Origin: Drosophila miranda
Taxonomy: Eukaryota > Arthropoda > Insecta > Diptera > Drosophilidae
Assembly (NCBI RefSeq): GCF_003369915.1
Contig: NC_046673.1
Location: 5,936,001 to 6,000,000, forward strand
Length of the DNA stretch: 64,000 bases
Reading direction: 5' to 3'
Positions 12,458 through 24,565 of the stretch are shown in pieces; the stretch's first letter is position 1; each line of letters begins with the position of its first letter. Below the pieces are notes generated by a model. The model was not told the DNA's origin and did not search any database. It saw nothing but the letters and a program-made list of their open reading frames with translations. The position numbers and the translations under genes were made by a program.

Positions 12458-14331
12458 TCACAGATTCTGGTGCAGATAATTTGTGTAGGCATTGTCTTCG
12501 ATGTCGCAGTGGTTCAACTTGTTCTGGGTTATCTCGATGGCAATGGCGCAGACGAGGAACAGGATATACGTGATGAGGCTCATCCAGCCCACAGGCTTGC
12601 CCAATGTAAACTTGGTCAACAGGAAGCCCGCGTACAGGAGGACAACAGTAGCGACGAGCATAGCCGATGTGATCGTGAGGCCGGTAGAATTGATTTGAAT
12701 GGGCTGGCCTTTAATGAGATTTTTAAGCAACCAGGGCAGTCCCAGGCAGATGAATATGTCGAATGTGTTCGAACCAATCGCATTGCACATGGCCATAGAG
12801 CCGTACCCTAGAGTCGTCCAAGTAGATTGGGATCGAGGATTAAGGATGGATATTAGAGGGATGCCAGGTCAAGAGTACAGAATATTCTCTTACCCTTCCT
12901 GGTCACTATATAGGAAGACACCACCTCGGGCACACTAGTGCCTACGGCCAGGACGGTCAGGCCCATGATCGAGTCTGGTATGCCAATGTTATAGCCGACC
13001 ACGGTTAGGAACCAGGAGAGCAGATACGATATTCCGGAGATCCATATCACGGCAATGAGCATTGTGAAAAAGAATATGGTCCGCACACTAGGCGTGGTAA
13101 TGGCCAGTATAAAAATGGACGGGTACTTGATCACCCACCAAGTAACTTCAATGCAGGGCGATCCCTTCTCTGGCTTGCTGCAAATATGCTCGCGAAATGT
13201 CTTGAAAGGGTCCTCCTCCCGCAACATTGGATCCTCATCCATCAGCTCCCGCTCGCCGTCCAGCGCTGCAAATCAGATAATAAAAGGGTAGTCATTCAAA
13301 GATCAAGGGCTCTCCGCGGCATTGCGAATTCTGATTAAGCTTCTTACATCGACACAAGCCTTGCAACTTGCGATCGAAGATGAGGGTCGTCAGGTAAATA
13401 AAATACAAGCTGAGCATGATGGCCGCCTCGTACCACATCACCTTCGAGTCAATAAGCACAATTCCAAGTAGGCTTATGGAGGCCAAGTACCACATTGTAT
13501 CCCTCGAAATAGGCCACCAGTCCAGCTTAGCCGTCTACAAGCGAAATACAGGGAAGAACAGGGACATGGATGAAGGTCTGCCGAAACGCTCGACCATTCC
13601 GAGCTGAGCGATACGTACCACGCCTGTAAAAATTCCGCAGACGGTAGCAATACCCAGTACATTGAACACCGAAGATCCCACAATGGTGCCCACCCCAATG
13701 TCGCCCTCCGTGATGAAGGTGCCGATAAAGGCGACGAAGAGCTCTGGGGCTGAGGTGGCCGCTGCCAGGAAAGTGGCACCAGCCACATCGTAGGTCATGC
13801 GAAGAGCTATCAATTAAAGTATGTGTAAAATTGTGATGAGTCGACGAGTACACGACTGACTATTGAACAGGATTAAAGACTTGGATGCCAAGCTGTGCCA
13901 AGCTGTGCGATGGTTCAGGCCACACTCTGCTTTCGGGCACTAACTTTTAGGAATCTGCGGAGGGCATTATCCCAGTCTCTGCGAGCTGATTCAATAGTCA
14001 GAGGACAAGAGAAAACGCTAATGATCTTACTGTAACACAGTCGCTCCATAGATGGCACGAGATAATCATCACACACAATTGCCAGAAGGATGAACAGATA
14101 CATGCTTATGAGGAAACACGCCAGCGCCACACCGATGCTCTTCTTTCGCATCAAGTTGGGGAAGTCCAGAATAGCGGGAAGAGTGCAATTTAGCTCATCT
14201 TCACTGCGGAGATCGCTGCGGTCTATGGACAATACGAAAATCAGTAAATATCTATCGAGATCGCACCACCGCATACCAAAGCCGCTCTCTCTGAGTAACC
14301 GCTGAAAGTCGGCGTCTCCACCGAAAAACAT
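12458..14331 (-). CDS. K+-dependent Na+/Ca2+ exchanger (NCKX/SLC24 family), copy 1
   Basis: Six exons join in frame: 14331-14277, 14222-14031, 13806-13619, 13534-13348, 13265-12894 and 12807-12458, giving about 447 residues. NCKX proteins export Ca2+ and K+ in exchange for Na+ across the plasma membrane. Both alpha repeats are present. Alpha-1 (exon 3) has the SAPELF core and GTIVGSSVFN. Alpha-2 spans the last two exons, with GTSVPE and GSNTFDI; its Asp is the residue tied to K+ dependence in vertebrate NCKX. The cytoplasmic loop is short (under 50 residues). The N-terminus before the conserved DELNC is only about 20 residues with no clear signal peptide, so an extra upstream exon is possible. 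It lies head-to-tail with the second exchanger; the matching exons are 188 and 187 bases in both genes, so they are tandem duplicates. An AATAAA (minus strand) lies about 90 bases past the stop. Confidence 0.88.
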
Positions 14332-16270
14332 ATCGCACCCGGAAAACAAAAATTATATATACTTAAAACAAATAAACACGACGAAAAGAATTTTAATACA
14401 AAAACCAAATGTACTTCACACAAGCCGGATCACAACTGAATGAGAAAACAACCTACAATCTACCCGAACCAGGCAAATGTTTTCTCAAAGCCTTCTCTGA
14501 TTAGGAACTTTTGAACCAGGAAGTTCCTTGAGTTTCCTATTCAAATTACATACAATCACAGCAACATTTGATATTTCACTCAAATGCCTCTCTCGGAGAG
14601 CAAGGTGAATGCTACAGCAATGGCTGCTTTATGCTTACTTCGAAAGTGCCAGAACACATTCTAGGATATTGTATATCCGTGTGGGTATATATGGTCTGTA
14701 GCTCGCATAAAAACTCGAAAAGTCCTGAGCTTTTCAGTTCTAGAGTGGTTATAGGCTATATATATTAAATCGGAAACGCGACAGTGGGAAATCGCGATTT
14801 AAGTAGGCCCTTCCAGGGCTGTCAAATAATATACCAGAAATACCCTAATCTTACCACCAAGGCCGCAATTCAGTTGGACATCGAAACATTGTGAATCAAT
14901 TCACTGAAGAAAAACGAGAAATCGAATTTCTTGTTCGTTGTTTGTGAATAGCGAAACATCAGAATCGAAGCAACTTATTGCAAATATCCAGCCATACAAT
15001 CAATGTTTCAAAATGACTTCATTCGCTGCTACGAAGGAGAAACCGACTACTACTCGTAAAACCGGGTACAGCTACAGAGAAGGATTGAGATCGAATGTGG
15101 GAGAACGGGCATCCGAGCGAGTGAGACTAAGCCTCCAGAGGCGTAGCGGGAGATGGTTATGGTAGAAGTTCGGCAACGGCGAGAACGGGTGAAGATCAAC
15201 TAAAGAACGGAACGGAAGAGCAACAAAATATGGGCAACCAAATGACATTTTATACACACAAATATTGCAATTTTAAACTTATATGAAAGGATTGCTTTGT
15301 TTTATTCCATTCCTCATTTCTTATCCGTGCAACCAATATGTCAGCGACACAGCGAGACCTGACATATGTACATAGAACAGCCAGAAGGGGGGTACACCAG
15401 CCCTTGAGGATCTCTCGCTAACTCTCTTTCGGGTCTTTTTTTTACCGCTTCGCACCACTGAGAGCCCTTTGACGCCATGCTTGATGAGAGTGGAAAGAAG
15501 ACACAAAATAAGATCCGAAGAGAGAGCGCGTAGCGAAAGCGGACCACCTTGTATAATGTCACCATGCACCAGCCTCTGTAACCTCTGTAATTAATAGAAA
15601 CCAAAGCCAGGCAGGAGGACATGCAGACACCGGACTATACAAAATATATGTACAATTTTATGCGCTTGTGCCTTAATGGGTACGTGTATGTACATATTTA
15701 TGGGTATATTCTAGAGAGAAGTCCAAATGCTATAGTTTCTTTGTTAAATCTCATATATTAATCATAAAAATACATTATTGAATTTGTTGGGTTTTTTTGA
15801 TTGGGTTTCTTTCATCTCTTGTCTTTTTGTTTTTCATTTGTTTTTCATTGCCTTTTTGCTCACTTGATCCCTGCGACTGCGACTGCGCTGCAACTGGGAC
15901 TGCGACTGCGACCGAATGTCGTGAAAGAGTCTACTTTAATAATAATAATAATAAAAAAAAAAGTATTATTACAATAACAGCATAACGTATAACGTATAAC
16001 GTAACTCAACTATCAAGGTAGATAGAATAGAACAGAAAATACATATTAATTAATTAAACGACTGCACTCATAGTTGATTCCAGCCAGCTCCCAGAATCTG
16101 AATCGGAATTTGAATCAAAGCTAGATTCTGATAGCTCAGAACCTGAACCTGAAGCAGGGCCAGAACTACAATCAGCATCAGTATCCGGTAAAGGGTATCC
16201 ATCCATCCATTCATCCATGCTTCCATTCCATTCCATTCCATTCCATCCATCCATTCATCCAGCTGTGCAA
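14332..16270. other. Spacer between the two exchanger genes
   Basis: No additional exon is supported. It must carry the promoter of copy 1 and the 3' UTR of copy 2. An AAT microsatellite lies near 15937-15951. A CCATT/CCAT array near 16.2 kb sits close to the stop codon of copy 2. Confidence 0.5.
16198..16262. repeat. CCATT/CCAT microsatellite
   Basis: Tandem CCAT and CCATT units directly downstream of the stop codon of the second exchanger, probably within its 3' UTR. Confidence 0.85.
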
Positions 16271-16272
16271 GA

Positions 16273-19200
16273 TCATGACCGTCCGCAGGTGGGTAGATTG
16301 ACGCGGAAGAACACATTTAGTTCGATGAGTGAGGCAAAGACCATAAAGACCAGATACATGACTAGGCACGCGGTGCCCACCTTCTTGTCCAGCTTGAATT
16401 TATTCGTGGAGAATGTCAAATAGAGGAGAAACAGTGTGGACAGAAGTGTGATCGCCGAATACTCCAGTCCGGCCGAGTTGATGGCCACATAGTTCTGGCC
16501 CGGCTGAATAGGAAAGAAAACCGCCTTGATCAGCCAAGGCACGCCCAGGCACAGAAGAATATCGAATGTGTTCGATCCAATCGAGTTGCAAATACCCATT
16601 GATCCATGACCTGTAAGGCAATTCACAACCCTATCAATGATTGTACCTTCTACACTGAACCCAAACAGTTGAAAACTCACCGCGTTTGGCAACAATCACA
16701 CTGGACACGGCCTCTGGCACGCTGGTGCCCGCTGCTAGGAACGTGATCCCCATCACCGAATCAGGTATCTTAAGTGTGTCGCCTGTGGAAGCAAATAGAA
16801 AAAAGATAGAAATTTAGGCAGATTCTACCAACGAAATTGGCTAATTTTGGATAAATGAAGAAAAGTGAGCAATTTTGGAAGTATTAGAGGTTTGGGTACT
16901 AAAAGATTATCGAATACGTGAAAAATTACGAATGTGCGACAATTTTTTTGTGCTTTGACGGCCTTGGCATGGTTAAGTAGGTCTCATGACCACATTTGGA
17001 ATTTTAATACATCTTAAAACTAGTCATGAAAATTGTCCAAAGAATGACAAAGATAAATTTCCAATTTCTAAAGATTACAAAATATTGCATGAAGTTCGGA
17101 ATATTATTATTCAAAAATCTGTACATCTTTAGAAACAAATTTATTTGTATTAAGAAAAGTGCACACTGTCAGCAAAAGACTAGAAAAATGTTGTTGAACA
17201 ATTTGGAGAAGGTCTATTAGATGTTGTTTAAAATTGAGAATTGTTGGAAACTGTTTGGATCGAATTTATGAAATCAGATATATGGGTGGATGCAAGGAGT
17301 CAAGGAAGGGTTGGTTACGTTAGTGAAAGTCGGGCAATAATATTAAAGGATTTTAGAGAATTAGAGGAATTAAAGTGTATTTCCAAAGCTTACCAATTAT
17401 GGTAATCATCCACGCCACCACGTAGGAAAGGGATCCAATCCATACAATGCACATGATGAAGGTCAATGGGAAGATCTTGTTGTTCTTGGCCTTCTTGCAG
17501 TCGGGAATGGCGACTCGGAAGAGCAGATGTATGGGCCAAATGATGAGCCAGGTGAACTGAGCAAAGCAGCTCTTGTCTTTCGGGTACGTCAGCAGGGAGT
17601 AGCCCTCCTGCTCGGGGGGAGCCACCACTGGCTGGGCTTCGGCCTCGGCATTATCCAGGGGTGACATGTCGGCTATGACCCCCCCTTGGGAGACACCTCC
17701 TCCACCGCTGCCGCTGCTGCCGCCTGTTGTGGCTGCGACTGCAGGTGCTGTTGCGATCGATGTTGTGGTTGTGGTTGTGGTAGTGGCTATGGTTGCCGTT
17801 GAGGTCTTGGCCTGGTCATTGTTCAAGCCCCCGTTCAGCTGGATGCTGGCCATATTCTGACAGATGCGGTTCTCCACGAGGTCTGCGAGAGGTGGAATCA
17901 GCTATTAGATGGGGCCATTATCTCAAGCTTAGGGTGGGATGGAAAAGGTGTCGAGAGGGTGCTGGGTAGTGTGGTAGATCTATTGTGTACCTGGTTCCTT
18001 CTCATTGCTGTTCTTTGTGTGGATGCTGCAGTTGGAGGACCGGCTGCGCGTGCGCGCCTGCTTTACGCCACCTGTGTGTTAGAGGTTTGTACTTGTTTGT
18101 AGGTAGTTATGTCTTTGTTTCTCAATCAGGCATTGTTTCATTGGGTGGAATGGTCTAGGGCTGGAGCTGGGGCTGGTCACCGAAGATTCACCTACTTAGT
18201 GTCGTCCCCAGTGGTCGCTGTAGTACGGCGGATTTCGCTCTTTCCGATTGGATTTCAAGACTCGACCAACTAAATGCACTCTTCTAACTATCAATACCCG
18301 CCAGAATAAATATATTACTATGTCTAGGTCCATATTTATATCCTTGTTAAAGTTCAGTATTTACCCACACATAAACGATTCCAAAGCAAAACAAACCCAG
18401 GAAGGGATGTTGAAGTGCGACGAGCAATACATCCTTCGAAATCTTTAAAAAAAACTAGCCCTCGTATGTCACGTGTAAGATCTGCTCAACCCTCTACATA
18501 TCTGTACATACTCGTTCTCCTATGTGTATCGTTGACATAATGCATATACATACATATAGAAGATATTGAAGTTTTACTGAGTAATGCTGATATCTTCATT
18601 AGCAGACAAGTCTTTCTACCTTTTGAACGGGTTCGTTACGGCTTACAGCGTTTTTCTTAAAGGTGTACACGACGCATTAAGACCAATTCTTATATGGCCG
18701 ATCCTTGGTAACTAAGACAGACTGAATAATACTCTCAAAGAGCTCCCAAAGAGCGATTCATCGTCCGTGTTCCGTTTAACTACGCCAATAACTGAGCCAC
18801 TCCGGCAGGACCAGTAAACGATCAAATAACTGAGTTCTTCCACTGTCCCATTAAAATCTCCCTAGCTCCCTCTATAATTGTACATATGTATGTATCTTGG
18901 AACAGAATAACAGAGTGTATTATGACGGTAAAAGGTAAGTGTGGGTACCCACCTTTGGCACACCTTTGGAACGTTTTGTCGAAATACATGACCGCCAGGT
19001 AGACGGCGTAGAGGGACACAAGAATGAGGGCCTCGTACCACTCGACCCGCTCGTCGTGCATCACGCAGATGAGGATGGCGACGGTAACGCCGTAGGCGAT
19101 GCTGTCACGTGTCAGCGGCCACCAGTCCAGCGGTATGGTCTGTAAACAAAGCGATCACTTGGACTAGACCAATAGGGAATACGTTCTGGGGTATACTTGC

Positions 19201-19617
19201 CATGCCGGCTCCGATGCCGCAGCAGGCGGCCACGGCTAGGATGTTGAAGACTGCCGATCCCACGATGGTGCCCACTCCGATGTCGCCCTCTGTGATGAAG
19301 GTGCCTATCACGTTGACGAACAGCTCCGGGGCGGAAGTGGCCGCGGCCATGAACGTGGCCCCCGCCACATCGTTGGACATGTTGAGGGCTAGATCGAATT
19401 CGGTTGTGGATCGGGTCAAGGCCTGAGTGGGAATGGCACTCACCTGCACATATCTTCTCAACTGCTGGAACAAAGTACTCATCACACACTACTGCTAAGG
19501 CTACAAATAAATATAAACTGGCTATAACATGAAGTACAACAGCACCGGACTGTCTTTGCGCCTCCGAGAACAGGTCTCTGGGGAAGTCATCGATGGCGGG
19601 CTGAGTGCAATTTATAT
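16273..19617 (-). CDS. zyd: K+-dependent Na+/Ca2+ exchanger (NCKX/SLC24), copy 2, probable zydeco orthologue; 5' exon(s) not found
   Basis: Seven exons read in frame: 19617-19444, 19388-19201, 19139-18953, 18071-17991, 17882-17394, 16782-16681 and 16610-16273. Alpha-1 carries SAPELF and [10 protein letters not shown]. Alpha-2 carries GTSVPE and GSNTFDI with the K+-linked Asp. The cytoplasmic loop is long and includes a Thr-rich, Gly-rich low-complexity part. The first exon shown begins with a strong acceptor in phase 1 at the same position as the matching intron of copy 1 (an Asp codon split G/A), so at least one earlier coding exon is missing. An ATG at 19687 in the same frame is more likely intronic. 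The intron after the alpha-1 exon appears to use a GC donor (ATG/GCAAGT). The symbol rests on X-linkage and memory: zydeco is the X-linked NCKX that controls glial Ca2+ in D. melanogaster. Which of the two copies is zyd is not proven. Confidence 0.82.
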
Positions 19618-19699
19618 CTGCAACGATGCGGGAAGCACGCTTGTCCAAATCAATCCATATACATATGTAAACGTCGAGCATGCGCATGGGTTAGTAAGT

Positions 19700-22600
19700 C
19701 GTTAGTTAGTCGCTAGTTAGTCGTTAGCCGCAAGTGTTATTTAGTGTTTGCATTGCCTACTTTTGGGTCTCGAGTGGCAATGAGGCAAAAGCTATCAAAC
19801 TCGTTCATTCTTGTGCCTAGTTAAGCCACTGAAATACTGAAATTTTAATTGAATTATATAAGTATCTGTATGTATATGTGTATGCCCATGTGTAGGCCCT
19901 CCACTGAAGTCCATTTGATTTTTGCACGAATTTTTGTACATATGCATGTATCTGCTCATGTTTTCGACGATATTCGTGTCGTTTAAAAAATGATATATTG
20001 TATTATAATGTCTACTGCAACGTGGGATAGTGGATGATATGCCAGATAGTGATCAAAGAAAACTATTCGATAATTCGAATTTGGCTTTTAATTATTTTTA
20101 ACCGTGTGTTTTCCACTTCGAGCGAGTTCGAGTTTTGAGGGCGAGTTTCGGTTAGTTCGGTTAGTCGGTGACCAAGTAAGACTATGACTATGATCCGTTG
20201 TGCAAAATAATTTGTGATGCGTACATTTCATGTTGTTGTTGGTCGCCGCGCAGCAGCGAAAAAAACACAGAAAAAAACAAAAAACACGAATATAACTTAA
20301 TAAATTAATAGAGAACAATCAATTGGGGGGAAGATGCTCCGAAATTCCCAAATGCGTCGCTCCCGTTATGCGCTTTTCTTTTTGTGTCAGAGTCAAGCGC
20401 CGGTAATGAACTGAACCAGCAGTGCTGCAAGAACGACCACAAGACTGGCCGGGCCAGAGTCCCACTCTCAGACGCTGGGCCCCAGCCGAGGAGTCGACAA
20501 GCAGAAGCAGAAGCTGGAACCGAAATCGAAACCGAAACAGTAACAGTGTGAGATACAGATACAGTAGACACAGTAGATACAGTAGCTGGAGCTGAGACTG
20601 AAGCTGAAGCAGAAGCTGAAGCAGAAGCCGAAAGCGGAGACGAAACATTTGCCCCGCATACTTATTATTGCTCTGCCCATGTCTCGATCTCCGATGTAGC
20701 GCAGTGTACTTGATCATCGATCAAATATGCGACCTGCCACCGAATTTGCTGCCCAACGGTCAGCGATCATCGACAGAGTCTAGTTTGCAACGGAAGCAAC
20801 GGAATACGTGCGCCTTTGATGTTATCAAATTGAATTGCAAAACAACAAAACGAAGCCTCAGGCTGGAGCCGAAACTGCGACCAAGGCCACTGGAAACAGT
20901 GCCGAAGCAGCCCTGATCAGCGCCACCTGAGACGATCCCCGGTCCCAGAGCCACTCGGTCTCCAGTACGAGCCCGTGCCGAGAACAAGAAGCAAAGCCGA
21001 CTTGGTCGGATAAATTAAAACAATAAAAGCTGACCAAAAACAACAGCATAAGCCTGCCAACAGCCACAGCTACAGCTACAGCAGAAATAACAACAATCGA
21101 TGGCGCGGCATATTGTATGTTGATAGAGTCATAGACCTAGAGACGACGGTGGGTCCAGATATACATACATATTCACTAATTAGGAAGCTGGACCCGAGCA
21201 ATCAGTCAAGCATATGAAATACCATTGTGTGGCTCATCCAATGAAGCGAATTGTTTTCGAATAATCAATTTGGTACGAGTATACGGGTATGATTTCCCTC
21301 TAACGCAATAGATTACCGATTAATTCACGGTTTAATGAGCTGAGCTGAAGCTCCCGGTCAAAGCTAAACATTACTTTACACTGTGCGCTTTAGGAAGCGA
21401 TTGGAGATAGTTTAATCGATGACTTTTCGCACACAATTTCGCAATTGAGTCTTTTGATCGTTTTAGGCCTACGAATGTCTCATTGAAATAACACCAAGGT
21501 AGGCTCTATGGCATACACGTACACTCGTAAGTATCCATATAGCATATTGTTGTCCGTCAGGGCCTTATCTCGGGAGGATAGGAATGTGCTCTGTTGCTGC
21601 GCAGTGAGAACAGTGGTCGGGACACTTTTCCGTTTAACTGTGCTGTTTTAGGCCCAAATTAGAAATTTTTGTTGCAAACCCAACCGTGTTTTTACATCAA
21701 GCACTTCTACAATATGTATGTTCGATTGGATTATTTGAAACCTGTAAAGCAATCAATATCATCTCAGTGTATCTAATACTTCTTGAGTATATGGTACTTA
21801 ATTTATAATATGACGAATTTTGTATGTTTCAAAAATATTGAAAAGTACCGGATGGATTCATTTGGACCTCCATATTTTAGTGCGCGGTTTACCTTTTAAT
21901 TACAACATATTTTTCAGAGGGAATATTCTATTTTTCCACATAACCTGAGTTTGCTACGCCTAGTTTCAAAGAACTTCCCAATTCTGAAAAGCTAAAGAAT
22001 GCAGAATAAAAGGTCAATGTGTAGCATACTCAAGTTATTTAGAAAAAATCAAGCTTTAATAAAAAATAAAAATATTTTACATTTTCCAAAAATAGAATAC
22101 TTTTTCTTCTTTTCCACTCTTTAATATCAAGAATATTATACGGGGAGTCAAAATGTTTACGGGCAAATTTCGATAGGCAATTAGCAATAATCTTAGACAA
22201 TAATCTTTCTATGGTACACCCTCCATGTACTTGAATCATGCCATTTGCACAAGCCCCATAAACTTCCATTGGCCCCTCACGCTTAAAAATGCCGGCGAGG
22301 GGGGCTCGAGTCAGACTCGGATCGAATCGATGAGCACGGTCAGTCGGAGTTGGATAGGAAGATAAAAACACACATACATGGGGCGAGAGTCGAGGGAGAG
22401 GGCGTGAGGACACAAGGAGACAAAGACGTAGTTGTAGTCGGAGTCGGAGTCTTGGGTCAATTGAGACAAATGCATTTTGTAACCATCAACCCGCATAATG
22501 CAATAATACTTAATAAACATTTACAGCTCTCACAACTAAAATGATTATGGGTTCAGGGGCGAGAGAAAGGGAGAGAGAGAGACAGGGTGTCGGGTGAAGC

Positions 22601-24140
22601 TGTTAATGATAACACTATACAACAAAACCGAGTTCTTGTTCCTGGAAATAAACCCACGTTTCTTTGATAGATGTGGGCCTCTAAAATATTACGATGAATT
22701 ATAGGCTTTTCATGGATAGGGTTTTTTAAATAATTTTTTCAGAGCTACGCTTCTTTTATTCCCCCCATAACAACTACTTTTAAATATTTATCTTTTTAAT
22801 GTTGGCTCCAAAGACTTATGAAATGTCAAAATTCCTTAATGAAGTGTTTTTTGTCGCTTTGAGGGCTTATTGATTGAAGTTTTATAGCTGTGTTATTTGT
22901 ATATCCGGTATTTAAAAATAGGTTTAACATAAAAAAGTTATGTAAAAAATGTTATAAAGTAAAACAAACTGTAACCATACAAAAATACTGTATTTCATTA
23001 AACGTTTCTGGATCCCAAAGTCTATCCGGAACAGTTGATTTGTTGCCAGGGTTTTTTTTTTGGCTGTTGCATAGTGTAATCAATTTATCGTGGATAACAA
23101 ACAATCAGCAAAACATTCAATCACAGTAAATTAAGTTCACTTTAATTGAATAAGGGACGTATAAATAGTAACAACTGTATCGAATGCATGGAAAGTGAGT
23201 TTTTGAACTCTAGAGCTAAGCATTGTGCACTATATATCTACGTATATTCATATTTAATATCGTGTTTGAAGCTGACTTTTAGGAAAGACTATTCCGAAAA
23301 AAACAGGTTTGTATATTTATTTATATATCCGCCTCTTTCTGTGCAGATTAGGGCGTCAAATTTGAAACTATCTTGCACGCGACATTATTTTCTGTATATT
23401 TCTGTACATGCATAAGGAAAACCAGAACATTATAAGAAAGTATATTTCTTCAAATGTTAATTGAACCGAAATCTACATGGTGTGATTTACTGAATTTTTT
23501 TAGGGATCAGAAAAAATGTGAAAGACCATCTCACAGCAAGAGAGATAGCGGTGGACGGAAGAGCGATAGGTGGGCGGTGCGTTCTTCTTTTTCCATACAA
23601 CTTGAGTATGCTAAATTAAATTTTGAAGAAGTTTGCAATTCTGAAAAGGTAATAATAATGAACGAGAGGGATTTTGGTGCGCCAAGCTCTGTTCAAACGG
23701 CAGAGATTTATTCCGTTTATTCACAGATTTTTATAAACGATACCTTAAAAGAAGCTTATTAATTTTGCCTTTGAATAATTCATATTTCTCAGACAAATTG
23801 TCCTTAATGGTTTTTCAGATACAAACTTGAGTATGCCAAAAATATGCATCTAGTTTTAAAGAAATTTTCAGAGCCCAAAACTTCCGTATGCTCGCTCAGT
23901 AAATTTCTCTCACTTTTAGTTTTTTGGTGGCGCTGTTCTGGAAAGGAACGAAATTATGTTTTGGTTGATGTGGAGAGGTTAATCTCTCTCAATTGTGCTC
24001 ACTCTTGTCATGAGAGGGGAGAAAGAGAGGAACCACGAAGTCTAGTTATGTTCTAATGTTAAATCTTGAGCTCCGTCAATCATCTTTCCACCTAATGACC
24101 TATTTGATCAGAAATTTCCAATATTTTATCTGTTATTCCG
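19700..24140. other. Intergenic or 5' regulatory region upstream of exchanger copy 2
   Basis: No exon could be supported. The missing first exon(s) of the exchanger on the minus strand should lie here or beyond. Features seen: TTAGTC-type short tandems just above 19690, GAAGCX/CAGATA hexamer-like repeats at about 20500-20640 that are open on both strands, and three diverged copies of a short motif near 21.94, 23.60 and 23.82 kb. A minus-strand frame of about 80 residues at 22.04-22.28 kb, containing KHFDSPYNI, looks protein-like but I cannot name it. Confidence 0.45.
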
Positions 24141-24149
24141 CTACATCTA

Positions 24150-24565
24150 AATCTTCCCGCCAGGGGGCGAACACTGCACGAGGAAGAGTGGGTGATTGAG
24201 GAGGCGTGAAACGTGCTCGTGAATTTTTCATTCTGGCTATAATAATGATTCGATCTGAAAGAGTTTTGTCAATCTGGTAGATATTGTCATTCTCTATGAT
24301 TCTGCGTTTTCTGTTTTCGTGTTTCTTTAAATAATGGATGCTACGGATTTTCGTTTTTTGTGGGGACGGTCAAAAATGTTAAGCAAACATGATTCAGTAT
24401 GATATCAAATATCAGTATGAATAAAAAATTTGGCTGATCTAACTCGTATAGTCTCTGAGAACTAGACGTCAAATAAGACGGATAGACGGACGGATAGGCG
24501 GACGGCCGGACGGACATGGCTGTATCGACTGGACTATTGATTCTGTTCAAGATTCTGTTCTCTTA
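24150..24565 (-). mobile_element. DINE-1/INE-1-like repeat, reverse orientation
   Basis: Read on the minus strand it shows the family's order: TCAATAG with ATCGA and CATGTC, a CCGTCCG-rich tract, AGAGACTAT, the CCCCAC block, GCAGAATCATAGA, ATTATTATAGCC and, at the far end, GTGCAGTGTTCGCCC. It is diverged and has small indels relative to the other copies. Non-autonomous; no coding capacity. Confidence 0.65.

Noticed and set aside
12470-12811. Plus-strand frame of 113 residues over the last exon of exchanger copy 1
   Set aside because: It is the antisense shadow of the exon encoding GSNTFDI; no domain sense of its own.
19618-19687. ATG at 19687 as the start of exchanger copy 2
   Set aside because: A strong acceptor at 19618 matches the intron position and phase of copy 1, so this stretch is probably intron.
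20305-20717. Leu/Phe-rich minus-strand frames upstream of exchanger copy 2, considered as its missing first exon
   Set aside because: The hydrophobic runs come from hexamer repeats (CTTCTG-type) and no donor of the needed phase is convincing.
22039-22413. Minus-strand frame containing KHFDSPYNI and KEWKRRK, considered as a transposase fragment
   Set aside because: I could not match it to any family with confidence and its upstream half is repeat-like.
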